A program made the position numbers and the translations under genes. The notes under the pieces were generated by a model that was given only the letters and a program-made list of their open reading frames with translations, searched no databases and had not been told where the DNA came from. 64,000 bases of DNA from Alphaproteobacteria bacterium (GTDB lineage: Bacteria; Pseudomonadota; Alphaproteobacteria; UBA8366; GCA-2717185): NCBI GenBank assembly GCA_012103325.1, contig WLWY01000006.1, positions 62,001-126,000 on the forward strand. Direction: 5' to 3'. Every line of letters begins with the position of its first letter. The stretch's first letter is position 1. Below, piece after piece: positions 54,966 to 63,406 of this stretch.

Positions 54966-55053
54966 GTCATCTTCCGTGGTTGGGGAACGAACAGGTGCAG
55001 TCGATATGATATCGTTTACACCCGCAATACGCTAATCCGGCACAGCAAACCTA

Positions 55054-56100
55054 CTAGCCCATAATCTCGCTGACGCCGTACTTCTCGGCCAGTGCTGCGA
55101 GCTTATTCCAGGTTGCGTCTTCCACATCGACCCCTTCGACGCTGCGCTTAAGATAGCGCTGATGCTCGATCTCGCCCGGATAGAGCACTTCGTCGAAGCC
55201 TTCGGCCGTCGGCGTCGCCTTGAGATATTCCGCGAACTCCGTAACCTCCTGCTTGAACTGATCAAGCGGGCGGAAAGCGGCGACATTGAAGACCGCCATA
55301 AAGACGCCGTCATTATGCTTGCCGGTCGGCTCCACGCCGAAACCGAGCCCGGTCAGCAGGCCGGAGAAAATCTCTACCATCGCCGCCAGCCCGTAACCCT
55401 TGAAGCCCTGCGCCCCGCCGAGCGGCTGGATCGCGCCGCCGGCGCCAAGCGCCGACGGATCCGTCGTCGCACGGCCGTCCTTGTCGACGACCCAATCGTC
55501 CGGGATCAACTGGCCGCGCGCTTCCGCCAGCTTGACCTTGCCGGCCGCCGCCGCGGACGTCGCCATGTCGATGAAGAACGGCCCTTCGAGATTGGACGGC
55601 ATGGCGATCGCGATCGGATTGGTGCCGAGCCGCGGCATGCGGCCACCGAACGGTGCCACCGCCTTCGGCGACCGGCCCGAATCCGCCGTCATCATGGCAA
55701 TCATACCTTCCTGCGCCGCCATCAGCGGATAGGACGCGGCGCGGCCGACATGGCTCTGATGATAAACCGTGGCGGCCGCAACGTTGGACGTCTTCGCCTT
55801 CTCGATGGTCATATTCATTGCGCGCTCGTTGACCACGTAGCCGAAGCCCCAATTGCCGTTGATGACCGTGGTCGTCGGGCTTTCCTGAACGATTTCAAAC
55901 GGCGCGCCGGGCACGATATGGCCTCGGTCGACGCGGTCGATATAAGTCGGCACCTGGATGATTCCGTGCGAGTCGTGGCCGGTCAGGTTGGCGTTAACGC
56001 AATGCCGCGAGACGGTCTCCGCCTCTTCCGCCGACGCGCCGGCTTTCTCGAACAGAACTTCGGAAATCTTGATCAAACGATCGGCTTGTACGGTCGGCAT
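55054..56100 (-). CDS. Ldh2/YbiC-family malate or L-lactate-type dehydrogenase
   Basis: 348 residues from ATG 56100, behind GGGAGATGGGG; the frame extends upstream. Ldh2 features: ANLTGHDSHGIIQVPTYIDRV (catalytic His), VYHQSHVGRAASYPLMAAQEGMIAMM, RLGTNPIAIAMPSNLEGPFFIDMATSAAAAGKV and GFKGYGLAAMVEIFSGLLTG. These NAD(P)-dependent enzymes reduce 2-oxo acids or cyclic imines. It precedes the two TauD genes in the same direction, 88 bp before the first, so it may process a product of their reaction. Confidence 0.92.
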   Translation of the reverse strand: MPTVQADRLIKISEVLFEKAGASAEEAETVSRHCVNANLTGHDSHGIIQVPTYIDRVDRGHIVPGAPFEIVQESPTTTVINGNWGFGYVVNERAMNMTIEKAKTSNVAAATVYHQSHVGRAASYPLMAAQEGMIAMMTADSGRSPKAVAPFGGRMPRLGTNPIAIAMPSNLEGPFFIDMATSAAAAGKVKLAEARGQLIPDDWVVDKDGRATTDPSALGAGGAIQPLGGAQGFKGYGLAAMVEIFSGLLTGLGFGVEPTGKHNDGVFMAVFNVAAFRPLDQFKQEVTEFAEYLKATPTAEGFDEVLYPGEIEHQRYLKRSVEGVDVEDATWNKLAALAEKYGVSEIMG

Positions 56101-56273
56101 CCCCATCTCCCTCTCTGGATTCCAAGCACCCTTCGGAGGCGCATGCCCCATGATAACTTTTCACGCCGCGAGGGAAAGAGCAGGCGCGAAAAAGCCAGCA
56201 GACGGGAGAATGCCATCGCTGCTTATCGTCTGAAGGGCCTTAAACTCGAAAACCTATCGGTGGATCGGCACCG

Positions 56274-57974
56274 TCACTCCGCCGTGTCGGGCACGGTTGC
56301 GCCGGATTGCCACTCTAAGAGAAAGATCGGGATCGGCTCAGCAAAGCCCTTGAGCTCATAATCTCCTTTCTTCGAGAACCCGTAGTCTTTGCCCATGCAC
56401 ATTTCGTGCACGAGGTTCGACACGGCGATTTCGTCGCCTTCCGCCTTGCTCAAGACGCGGGCCGCCATCTGGACCGGGGTACCGAAAATATCGCCGCCCT
56501 CGTGAATCGGCTCGCCGGCATTGACGCCGATGCAAAGGCCAAGACCGAGACCCGGGTTGGCCGCGTTGGCGCGCTGGCAGGCCTCCTGCATCGCGACTGC
56601 ACCATCGACCGCATTGGTGATTTGCGGGAAGGTCGCCATGATGCCATCGCCAGTATGTTTGATTTCCCGGCCGCCATGCAGCGCCAGCGCATCGCGGACA
56701 ATCGTGTTGTGCTCATGAACGACGAGCTGCGCACCCGCATCGCCACGTTCCTGTGTCATCGCGGTCGAGCCGACGATATCGGTGAACAGAACCGCCACGA
56801 ACTCCTTGTCATGCGTCGCGCTCGGCGCCGATGGCTCGTTCCAGAAATCCATCGCCTCGACAGCGCCAGCGTCGCCATCCGGCTCGTTCAGGTGTTGTAC
56901 GATGGCGCTGCGGCCTGCTTCGTACATTTTGAAGTATTTCGGATTGACTAGGTACTCGTCGATATTGGCGCAGAACCCCTGCGCCATCTCCGGTGTGTGA
57001 CCGAGCATCTGGACATGGCTGGATAACAGGGCCTGCATCGAGTCGCGCGCCAGCCCGTCTCGCGAGGCGAGATATTCGCCCGCCCCGGCGAAATAGAGCG
57101 TCAGGCCGAACCGGTTGAACGCATCGAGCGACCGGCCAGCCGCCGCAAGCGGCTCCAGCGAATCCCGGATGAACTTCAGCAAATCGGCATCCACCGTCCC
57201 GGTGCTCGCTGTCACGGGCGGTTCTTCTTCAGCCTCGTCCGTCTCGTCCTCTTCTTCGAGGTCATCGTCGGCAAGATCGGAGGCCGCCTCATCGTCCTCC
57301 AGACTCTCGGACAGCGGTGGCGGTGCGGGCAATTCAGCAGCGGCCGCAGCTGTATCCGGCGCAATGGCCGGCGGATTGGGCTGAACCGCGGGCGCTTCTT
57401 CCTCGGCGCGGCGCGCTTCGCGCAGCGACGGACCGAAGCGGCGCATCAAAGGAACGAATAAAGCCGCCGCCGTGACGAGGAAGACCGCGATCAGCACGCC
57501 CTGCGCCGTCGTGTTGTTCAGGGCGATGTCCGTCTCCTGCAGCTGTTGCATCACAAGAAGGACGAAATAGGAGATCAATGCCGCCATCGCCAGGCTGGCT
57601 GAGCTCACCACTGCGATTTTGGGAATCCCCTCGGCGATCTCCGACCGCTCCCGTTTCGCCGGCGCTTTCTTGCTGGGTTTGGTACGACGGACCTTGAGCG
57701 GCTTGCCCTTCTCCTGTTTCGATTTCGGTTTCGGCTTCTTCGGCGGTGCCCGGCGCGGGCTGCAATAGAGAGTCTCCTCCTGAGAGGTCTTGGTCTTGGA
57801 ATCGTAGGTATCTTCGATGACGCGGACACCCTCGACGCGAGTGGACGCGTAAATCTTTTTGGCTTCCTCAACGCACAGATCGCGCTCGTCGGGCGTGAAA
57901 TGGGTGTGAAGTTCCCAACGCCCCGACTTCAGGAGGTAGATTTCATAGGTTATGTTCGAATTATCGCTCACCAC
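56274..57974 (-). CDS. membrane class III nucleotide cyclase, non-redox type
   Basis: 566 residues, starting at one of two adjacent GTGs (57974 or 57971). N-terminal soluble domain (YEIYLLKSGRWELHTHFTPDERDLCVEEAKKIYAS), a Lys/Pro-rich linker (about 75-110), two membrane helices (about 122-142 and 158-175), an acidic and Pro/Ala-rich linker, a helical domain, and the C-terminal cyclase: FTDIVGSTAMTQERGD, IKHTGDGIMATFP, IHEGGDIFGTPVQMAARVL. The transition-state Asn is Gln here (VQ), seen in many such homologs. Probably an adenylate cyclase. It shares no architecture with the redox cyclase at 44532. Confidence 0.9.
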   Translation of the reverse strand: MVSDNSNITYEIYLLKSGRWELHTHFTPDERDLCVEEAKKIYASTRVEGVRVIEDTYDSKTKTSQEETLYCSPRRAPPKKPKPKSKQEKGKPLKVRRTKPSKKAPAKRERSEIAEGIPKIAVVSSASLAMAALISYFVLLVMQQLQETDIALNNTTAQGVLIAVFLVTAAALFVPLMRRFGPSLREARRAEEEAPAVQPNPPAIAPDTAAAAAELPAPPPLSESLEDDEAASDLADDDLEEEDETDEAEEEPPVTASTGTVDADLLKFIRDSLEPLAAAGRSLDAFNRFGLTLYFAGAGEYLASRDGLARDSMQALLSSHVQMLGHTPEMAQGFCANIDEYLVNPKYFKMYEAGRSAIVQHLNEPDGDAGAVEAMDFWNEPSAPSATHDKEFVAVLFTDIVGSTAMTQERGDAGAQLVVHEHNTIVRDALALHGGREIKHTGDGIMATFPQITNAVDGAVAMQEACQRANAANPGLGLGLCIGVNAGEPIHEGGDIFGTPVQMAARVLSKAEGDEIAVSNLVHEMCMGKDYGFSKKGDYELKGFAEPIPIFLLEWQSGATVPDTAE

Positions 57975-58188
57975 TTAAGCCCGTCCAGAGCAGATCAAGA
58001 TGTAACGATTTCAACCGCGCTCTCGCCATTGTCGGCTTGCGAAATCCATCCGTTACGCACTGCGGAATCGCCAAAAACTGGGGCAATCCGCCACACGACC
58101 ATGATCTATCGGAAAAATGATAACGAAAGGTTTACCAAATCAGCGAGCCGGAACGGGCAACCGGAGCGTATTGCAGCACCGCCCGTGC

Positions 58189-59253
58189 TCAAAAGGCCGG
58201 CAGCACCTCGCGCTCCATCAGGATCTGCGCTTCTTTCGCCGCCTCCGGGTCGGCGCCGCGCCGGCCGCCGCTGATGATAACCTTGTCGAGGCCCAAGTCC
58301 GCGAGACCTTTGAGACGCTCAATACAGCGCTCTGGCGGCCCGACAATCGCAAAGCGGTCGATGAAGTCCGGTGTCAGAACGCCCGCCTGCCTCGAGTCGC
58401 CCTGGGTATGTTTGCGCATGTCGTAGTTGCTTCGAAGGTCCTGCAGGACGTTCCGGTTATCGTCGGTCAACGGACCGCTGGCCTTGCCGTGCATGACGGA
58501 AAACCGCGCAAAAGTCGTCAGCCCGCCGCGCACCAGATCACGGGCCGTATCCATATCCGGATGACAGGCGCTATTGATGTAGGCGCCAAAAGCAATGCCG
58601 TCCGGATCAAGCCCGGCCTTCTGCCGCGCGTGGCGCGCTTGATCGATGCCCCAGGCGATCCGCTCGACATCCGCGCCCAGGGTGAACATCAGCCGGTCGG
58701 CATGCCGGGCGCCGATTTCGATGACGCGCGGCCCGCTTGCCGCGACTTCGACGGGGACTTTATCCGTACCGGCGATCCATCCGATGCAGCTGTCCGCTGG
58801 CGCATCGGCGAGCTGCAGTTCGGACATCGGCGGTGCAACGTCCGCTGAGATATCGACGATATCGTCGAACGGCACTGCCTCGCCCTTAAGGTAGGCCTGC
58901 AGGTGCCGGAGATAGCGTTCGAACTGCGCCAACCGCGCCGGCGACCGGCCGAGATGCGCTAGCGCGGAATCGCCCCGCCCGATCCCCATGACCGCACGGC
59001 CCTCCGCGACCCGTTGAACGCTGGCGATCGAGGTCGCGGTAACGGCGGCTGTCCGCGTCACCGAATTGGTGACGCCCGGGCCCAGGCCGATCCGGTCCGT
59101 GACAGTGGCCGCCATGGCAAGCGAGACGTAAGGGTCACCGGACAGATTCTGCGAATCGACCACGACCAACCCGTCCCACCCACCGGCTTCCGTCTCGCGG
59201 GCCACCCGCAAGATGCCGCGCGGTGACGCAACGCCGCTCGTCCATATCTGCAT
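58189..59253 (-). CDS. LLM-class flavin-dependent oxidoreductase
   Basis: 354 residues from ATG 59253 (MQIWTSGVASPRGILRVA); the frame is open much further upstream without family similarity. Luciferase-like fold: WDGLVVVDSQNLSGDPYVSLAMAA, IGLGPGVTNSVTRTAAVTATSIASVQRVAEGRAVMGIGRGDSALAHLG is typical of the F420- or FMN-dependent group. It is 14 bp after the M20 gene in the same direction and is probably co-transcribed. Not closely similar to the LLM gene at 2403. Substrate unknown. Confidence 0.88.
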   Translation of the reverse strand: MQIWTSGVASPRGILRVARETEAGGWDGLVVVDSQNLSGDPYVSLAMAATVTDRIGLGPGVTNSVTRTAAVTATSIASVQRVAEGRAVMGIGRGDSALAHLGRSPARLAQFERYLRHLQAYLKGEAVPFDDIVDISADVAPPMSELQLADAPADSCIGWIAGTDKVPVEVAASGPRVIEIGARHADRLMFTLGADVERIAWGIDQARHARQKAGLDPDGIAFGAYINSACHPDMDTARDLVRGGLTTFARFSVMHGKASGPLTDDNRNVLQDLRSNYDMRKHTQGDSRQAGVLTPDFIDRFAIVGPPERCIERLKGLADLGLDKVIISGGRRGADPEAAKEAQILMEREVLPAF

Positions 59254-59267
59254 TTCCGTCGCTTTCT

Positions 59268-60440
59268 TCAGCTCTCGCTTTCCTGGCAGCGGGCGATCAA
59301 GCGGCGCGCGAATTGTTCGCCGGCCACGACCTGCTCCAGGCTGATCCATTCGTTCGGCTTGTGCGCTTGCTCGATGCTGCCGGGCCCGCAGACAACGGCG
59401 GGAAGGCCGGCCTGCTGAAACTGCCCGCCCTCGGTGGCGTAGGAAACTGCATTGGTCGAATTCGTGCCTGTCAGCGCGAAGACGAGCTGTTCCGCGGGCG
59501 ACCCCGGATCGGGATTGAGCGCCGGCACGGTAACGCGCGGCGTAGTCTCGACGCCGGTTTCTGGCACAACGCGGCGCATGGCGGGGATGATTTCCCGTTC
59601 GCAATATTCCTCGAGCCGGGCGACGGTCTCCGCCGGATCGTCACCCGGCAATGCGCGAATTTCCCACTTAAATGCGCAGTGCCGCGCGACGATGTTGAGC
59701 GCCGTGCCGCCTTCAACGGTCCCGACATGAATCGTCGAATAGGGTGGATCGAAGCGGCTGTCGGGTTCCGGGTTAGCTGCCTTCTCCGCCGCCAGATCTC
59801 CCAGAAAGGCGATCAGCTTGCCGGCCGTCATCACCGCGTTGACGCCATGATGGGTCAGACTCGAATGGGCTTCGTGCCCACAAACAGTCGTGGTGAAGGA
59901 GTTGATGCCCTTGTGTGCATCGACGACCTGCATTTCCGTCGGCTCGCCGATGATCACGGCCCCGGGCCGCGGCAAGTTCTCCACCACGTCGCGGATCAAT
60001 CGCGGCGCACCGATGCAGCCGACCTCCTCATCGTGGGTCAGCGCGAAATGGATCGGGCGCGCCAGCGGTTTCGCCAGCATTTCCGGCACCAAGGATAGTG
60101 CGATGGCGATATAGCTTTTCATGTCCGCTACACCGCGTCCGTAGAGCCGGTCCTCTTTCTCGACCACCTCGAACGGATCGGAATCCCAGGGTTGGCCGTC
60201 GACGGGCACCACATCTGTGTGGCCGCTCAGCACCACGCCGCCCGGCTCATCCGGGCCGATTGTGGCCCATAGGTTGGCCTTTGTGCCGTCGTCGCTCCGC
60301 ACATAGCGGGAGTCGATGCCGTATCCTGCGAGGTAATCGCGGACGAAATCGATCAGCGCCAGATTCGACTTTGCCGAGGTGGTGTCGAAACCCACCAACG
60401 CGCCGATCATTTCAACAGGAGTCATGGATTTCGCTGTCAT
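59268..60440 (-). CDS. argE: M20-family acetylornithine deacetylase-like hydrolase
   Basis: 390 residues from ATG 60440 (MTAKSMTPVEMIGALV); the frame is open upstream. M20 zinc peptidase motifs: SGHTDVVPVDGQPWDSDPF (first His), GRGVADMKSYIAIALSL (bridging Asp), FALTHDEEVGCIGA (Glu-Glu) and VIGEPTEMQ. Closest in pattern to ArgE, but the LLM partner suggests it may hydrolyse another N-acyl amino acid. Starts 4 bp after the trkH stop. Confidence 0.88.
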   Translation of the reverse strand: MTAKSMTPVEMIGALVGFDTTSAKSNLALIDFVRDYLAGYGIDSRYVRSDDGTKANLWATIGPDEPGGVVLSGHTDVVPVDGQPWDSDPFEVVEKEDRLYGRGVADMKSYIAIALSLVPEMLAKPLARPIHFALTHDEEVGCIGAPRLIRDVVENLPRPGAVIIGEPTEMQVVDAHKGINSFTTTVCGHEAHSSLTHHGVNAVMTAGKLIAFLGDLAAEKAANPEPDSRFDPPYSTIHVGTVEGGTALNIVARHCAFKWEIRALPGDDPAETVARLEEYCEREIIPAMRRVVPETGVETTPRVTVPALNPDPGSPAEQLVFALTGTNSTNAVSYATEGGQFQQAGLPAVVCGPGSIEQAHKPNEWISLEQVVAGEQFARRLIARCQESES

Positions 60441-60444
60441 TGCA

Positions 60445-61893
60445 TCAGTTCCGCCAGAATGAGGGGAGAAGAAGGACCAGGACCGTGAACAATTCGAGCC
60501 GCCCCAGCAACATGCCAAACGCCAAGAGCCATTTCGCCGCGTCGGGTAGCGCGGCAAAGGTGCCGGATGGACCGATCGTCGGGCCGAGACCGGGCCCGAC
60601 ATTGGAAATCGCGGTCGCAGCACCGGAAGCGGCGGTCAGAAAATCGAGACCGAGCACACCGAGGCCAATAGCGATGAAGGCGAATGAGATCACATAGAGA
60701 AAGAAGAACCCCATGACGGACGCCGTCACCTCTTCGGGAATCGGCCGCTTGTTATAATAGGGTATGAACACGCCGTGCGGCTGCAGCAAGCGGCGCATCT
60801 GACAACGCGCCGTCGCATGCAAGACTTGGATTCGAAACACCTTGACGCCGCACGTGGTGGATCCGGCACAACCGCCGACGAACATCAGGAAGAACATCAG
60901 CGCGACCGCGAACGGCCCCCAGGCGCTGAAATCCTGTGTCGCATAGCCCGTGCCCGTTATAACCGAAACGACATTGAAAGCCGCGAGACGGAACGTCGAC
61001 GTCAGATCGCCCGAGCCGGTACGCATCAACCAGACCGTCACGGCGAACACGGCAAGCGCGGTCATAACAAGAAACCAGCGTACCTGGCTATCGCGGAATA
61101 ACCCACCCGGACGGCCTCGGATCGCCTGCAGATACAGCACGAAGGGCAAGCCGCCGACGACCATGAAAATCGTCGCCGTCGCATCGATCCGCGCATCTTG
61201 AAAATAGCCGAGCGAGGCATCGTGCGTGGAGAACCCGCCGGTCGCGATCGTGGTCATCGCGTGGGCCATGGCATCGAAGCCCGTCATACCGAACAGCCAA
61301 TAGATCAAGGCGCACAATAAAGTCAGAGCCACGTATATGACGGCAATCGCCGTAACGATCTGCGCGGCCCGTGGCATGACCTTGTCGGACGTGTCCGAGG
61401 ATTCCATGCGGAACAGCTGCATACCGCCCACTTGCAAAAGCGGCAGGATCGAAATCGCCATGGCAATGATACCGATGCCGCCGAGCCACTGCAGAAGCGC
61501 GCGCCACAACAGAATCCCGGGCTGCGTCTGGTCGAGGCCTAAAATGACGGTCGAGCCGGTTGTGGTCAGGCCGCTCATCGCTTCGAAGAAAGCGTCGGTA
61601 TAGGACAGGTCAAGATCGGCAAAGACCAGCGGCAGCGCTGCCACGGCAGGCATCAAGAGCCAGCTCAAGGTCGTCAGGATGAACGCCTGGCGAAGCGACA
61701 GGTTGCGTATATTGCTGCGCGTCGTCAGCACCAGCATGACGCCGATGAAAAGAGTTAGCGCCGCACCCGTCGCAAAGACCTGCCATTCCTCGTTTCCGAC
61801 CGCGAGATCGGCTGCTGCCGGCAGGAACATAGCGACGGCAAGCGTCGACATGAGAATGCCAATGATAAACAGGACGGGACGAAAATCGATCAA
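60445..61893 (-). CDS. trkH: Trk-type potassium uptake protein TrkH
   Basis: 482 residues, TTG start at 61893 (MIDFRPVLFIIGILMS). Pore-loop regions: DAFFEAMSGLTTTGSTVI, HAMTTIATGGFSTHD, FNVVSVITGTGYATQDF and SGAATAISNVGPGLGPTIG, with the selectivity glycines. GGCAGSTTCGVKVFRIQVL is a Trk/Ktr conserved segment. It pairs with TrkA for K+ uptake; trkA is not in the window. First gene of a trkH-argE-LLM run. Confidence 0.95.
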   Translation of the reverse strand: MIDFRPVLFIIGILMSTLAVAMFLPAAADLAVGNEEWQVFATGAALTLFIGVMLVLTTRSNIRNLSLRQAFILTTLSWLLMPAVAALPLVFADLDLSYTDAFFEAMSGLTTTGSTVILGLDQTQPGILLWRALLQWLGGIGIIAMAISILPLLQVGGMQLFRMESSDTSDKVMPRAAQIVTAIAVIYVALTLLCALIYWLFGMTGFDAMAHAMTTIATGGFSTHDASLGYFQDARIDATATIFMVVGGLPFVLYLQAIRGRPGGLFRDSQVRWFLVMTALAVFAVTVWLMRTGSGDLTSTFRLAAFNVVSVITGTGYATQDFSAWGPFAVALMFFLMFVGGCAGSTTCGVKVFRIQVLHATARCQMRRLLQPHGVFIPYYNKRPIPEEVTASVMGFFFLYVISFAFIAIGLGVLGLDFLTAASGAATAISNVGPGLGPTIGPSGTFAALPDAAKWLLAFGMLLGRLELFTVLVLLLPSFWRN

Positions 61894-61982
61894 GGGCCGA
61901 ACCGGCTAATGGAGGGCGGCGGACAGTATTCCCGCCCCTGCCGCAACTTGTCCAGTACTTGCACCACTGCCGCGTGGCAGCG

Positions 61983-62624
61983 CTACCCAGCGTGCAGAGA
62001 CGGGGACCCGATGATCGACAGAAACTCGCGGCGCGTCGTCGGATCGTCGCGCAACAGGCCGAGCATCCGGCTCGTGACCATGCCGACGCCAGATTTGTGC
62101 ACGCCACGCGTCGTCATGCACTGATGGCTGGCCTCGATCACCACCGCGACCCCCTTCGGCTTCAACACCTCGTCGATCGCGTTGGCGATTTGCGCCGTCA
62201 GTTTTTCCTGGATCTGCATCCGTTTGGCAAAGGCATCGACCACTCGTGCCAGCTTGCTGATACCGATCACGCGCCGGTCGGGCATGTAGCCGATATGGGC
62301 GCAGCCAATTATCGGGACCATATGATGTTCGCAATGGGACTCGAAGCGAATCTCGCGCAGCACCACCAACTCGTCATAACCGTCAGTCTCTTCGAAGGTC
62401 CGCTCGAGCAATGCGGTCGGATCGATATCGTAGCCGGCATAGAATTCCTCATACGATCGCACGACCCGCGAGGGTGTGTCGCGCAACCCTTCGCGTGCTG
62501 GATCGTCGCCGGCCCAGCGGATAAGCGTCCGCACCGCCGCTTCTGCCTCGGACCGGGTCGGCCGGTCCGCTACATCATCATCAGAGGCCGTGCCGTCATG
62601 GCTGACACCGTCAGGTGCGTTCAC
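61983..62624 (-). CDS. folE: GTP cyclohydrolase I
   Basis: 213 residues from GTG 62624 behind AGGAGAG. Zinc ligands in [14 protein letters not shown] and [45 protein letters not shown] holds the conserved core. An acidic N-terminal extension of about 25 residues is non-conserved. Makes dihydroneopterin triphosphate for folate. It shares no overlap with trkH (89 bp gap). Confidence 0.96.
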   Translation of the reverse strand: MNAPDGVSHDGTASDDDVADRPTRSEAEAAVRTLIRWAGDDPAREGLRDTPSRVVRSYEEFYAGYDIDPTALLERTFEETDGYDELVVLREIRFESHCEHHMVPIIGCAHIGYMPDRRVIGISKLARVVDAFAKRMQIQEKLTAQIANAIDEVLKPKGVAVVIEASHQCMTTRGVHKSGVGMVTSRMLGLLRDDPTTRREFLSIIGSPSLHAG

Positions 62625-62661
62625 ATCGCTCTCCTAATCCATTGCCGGCGCCGAGCAGCGC

Positions 62662-63054
62662 TCAATTGAGTTGAACGGCCTGATGGGGGCTATCAAGCGA
62701 AAATGCCGGTATGGCGACGTCGAACATTCTTCCGTCGGCGCCCTCCATTTCGTAGCTGCCCATCATGATACCGGATGCGGTAGCAAGCGGTGCACCGCTC
62801 GTATACTGGTAGGACTCACCGGGCTTGAGCACCGGCTGTTCGCCGACAACACCGGGCCCTTCGACTTCTTCGACATGACCCCGCGCATTCGTTATCCGCC
62901 AGAACCGGTTCCGCAGCTGCACCGTTTGGCCGCCCTGGTTCTCAATGGAGATCTGGTAGGCCCACACATAATGGTCGTCTTCCGGCGCGGACTGATCCTC
63001 CAGAAAATACGGCGTGACCGATACCTTTATGCCATCGGTAACCGCTTCGTACAT
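62662..63054 (-). CDS. apaG: ApaG protein
   Basis: 130 residues. Family pattern: [77 protein letters not shown] and [11 protein letters not shown]. ApaG binds divalent cations; its role is linked to protein-protein contact. It is 37 bp ahead of folE. Element 2 ends 72 bp upstream of the start. Confidence 0.94.
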   Translation of the reverse strand: MYEAVTDGIKVSVTPYFLEDQSAPEDDHYVWAYQISIENQGGQTVQLRNRFWRITNARGHVEEVEGPGVVGEQPVLKPGESYQYTSGAPLATASGIMMGSYEMEGADGRMFDVAIPAFSLDSPHQAVQLN

Positions 63055-63126
63055 TAGGCCGTCCCCTCGAATTCACATTGCGCCCACCACGCCAACATAT
63101 TAGGTCGCCGCGAGTTAAAGTCCAGC

Positions 63127-63400
63127 CTAGGAGCCTGTCCAGGTAATGCTTATGGTTTGCACTGCGTTTTCAAGGGGTTGGGTTAGGATGGTGTCGCGTG
63201 GCGATGCCGGGGGCATCGCGAGCGGCGGCGGACGACATCCCAGCCCCTTGAAAACGCAGCCCGCTGGGTCGACCAGAGAACCGCGCATGCTGCGTCGTGG
63301 GCGCTTGACGATGCTTCCGGCATCGCCGGCGCACCCTCTCCTAACATGCGCGGTTCTCTGGTCGATGCAGACCATAAGCATTACCCGGACAGGCTCCTAG
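63127..63400. mobile_element. cloverleaf inverted-repeat element 2 (MITE-like), between ompA-type and apaG genes
   Basis: A 274 bp non-coding element. A 35-base closing stem (63127-63161 with 63366-63400) has 33 Watson-Crick pairs, one T-G and one A-C. Arm A (63162-63259) has a 21-bp basal stem with one T-G (63162-63182 with 63239-63259) and apical hairpin CGATG-CCGGGGG-CATCG (63202-63218). A 9-base linker (63260-63268) precedes arm B (63269-63365), with a perfect 21-bp basal stem and apex CGATG-CTTCCGG-CATCG (63309-63325). No bases separate the closing stem from either arm. Both ends carry CTAG, consistent with a TA duplication inside a CTAG target. It begins 6 bp after the ompA-type stop. 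Together with 63055-63126 and 63401-63406 it fills the gap; no gene is present. Confidence 0.82.
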
Positions 63401-63406
63401 TGCGGG

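Noticed and set aside
63127..63400. Two 84-residue reading frames, one per strand, with near-identical ends (MLMVC...TGS)
   Set aside because: They arise from the closing stem being its own inverted repeat; no ribosome site or homology supports them.
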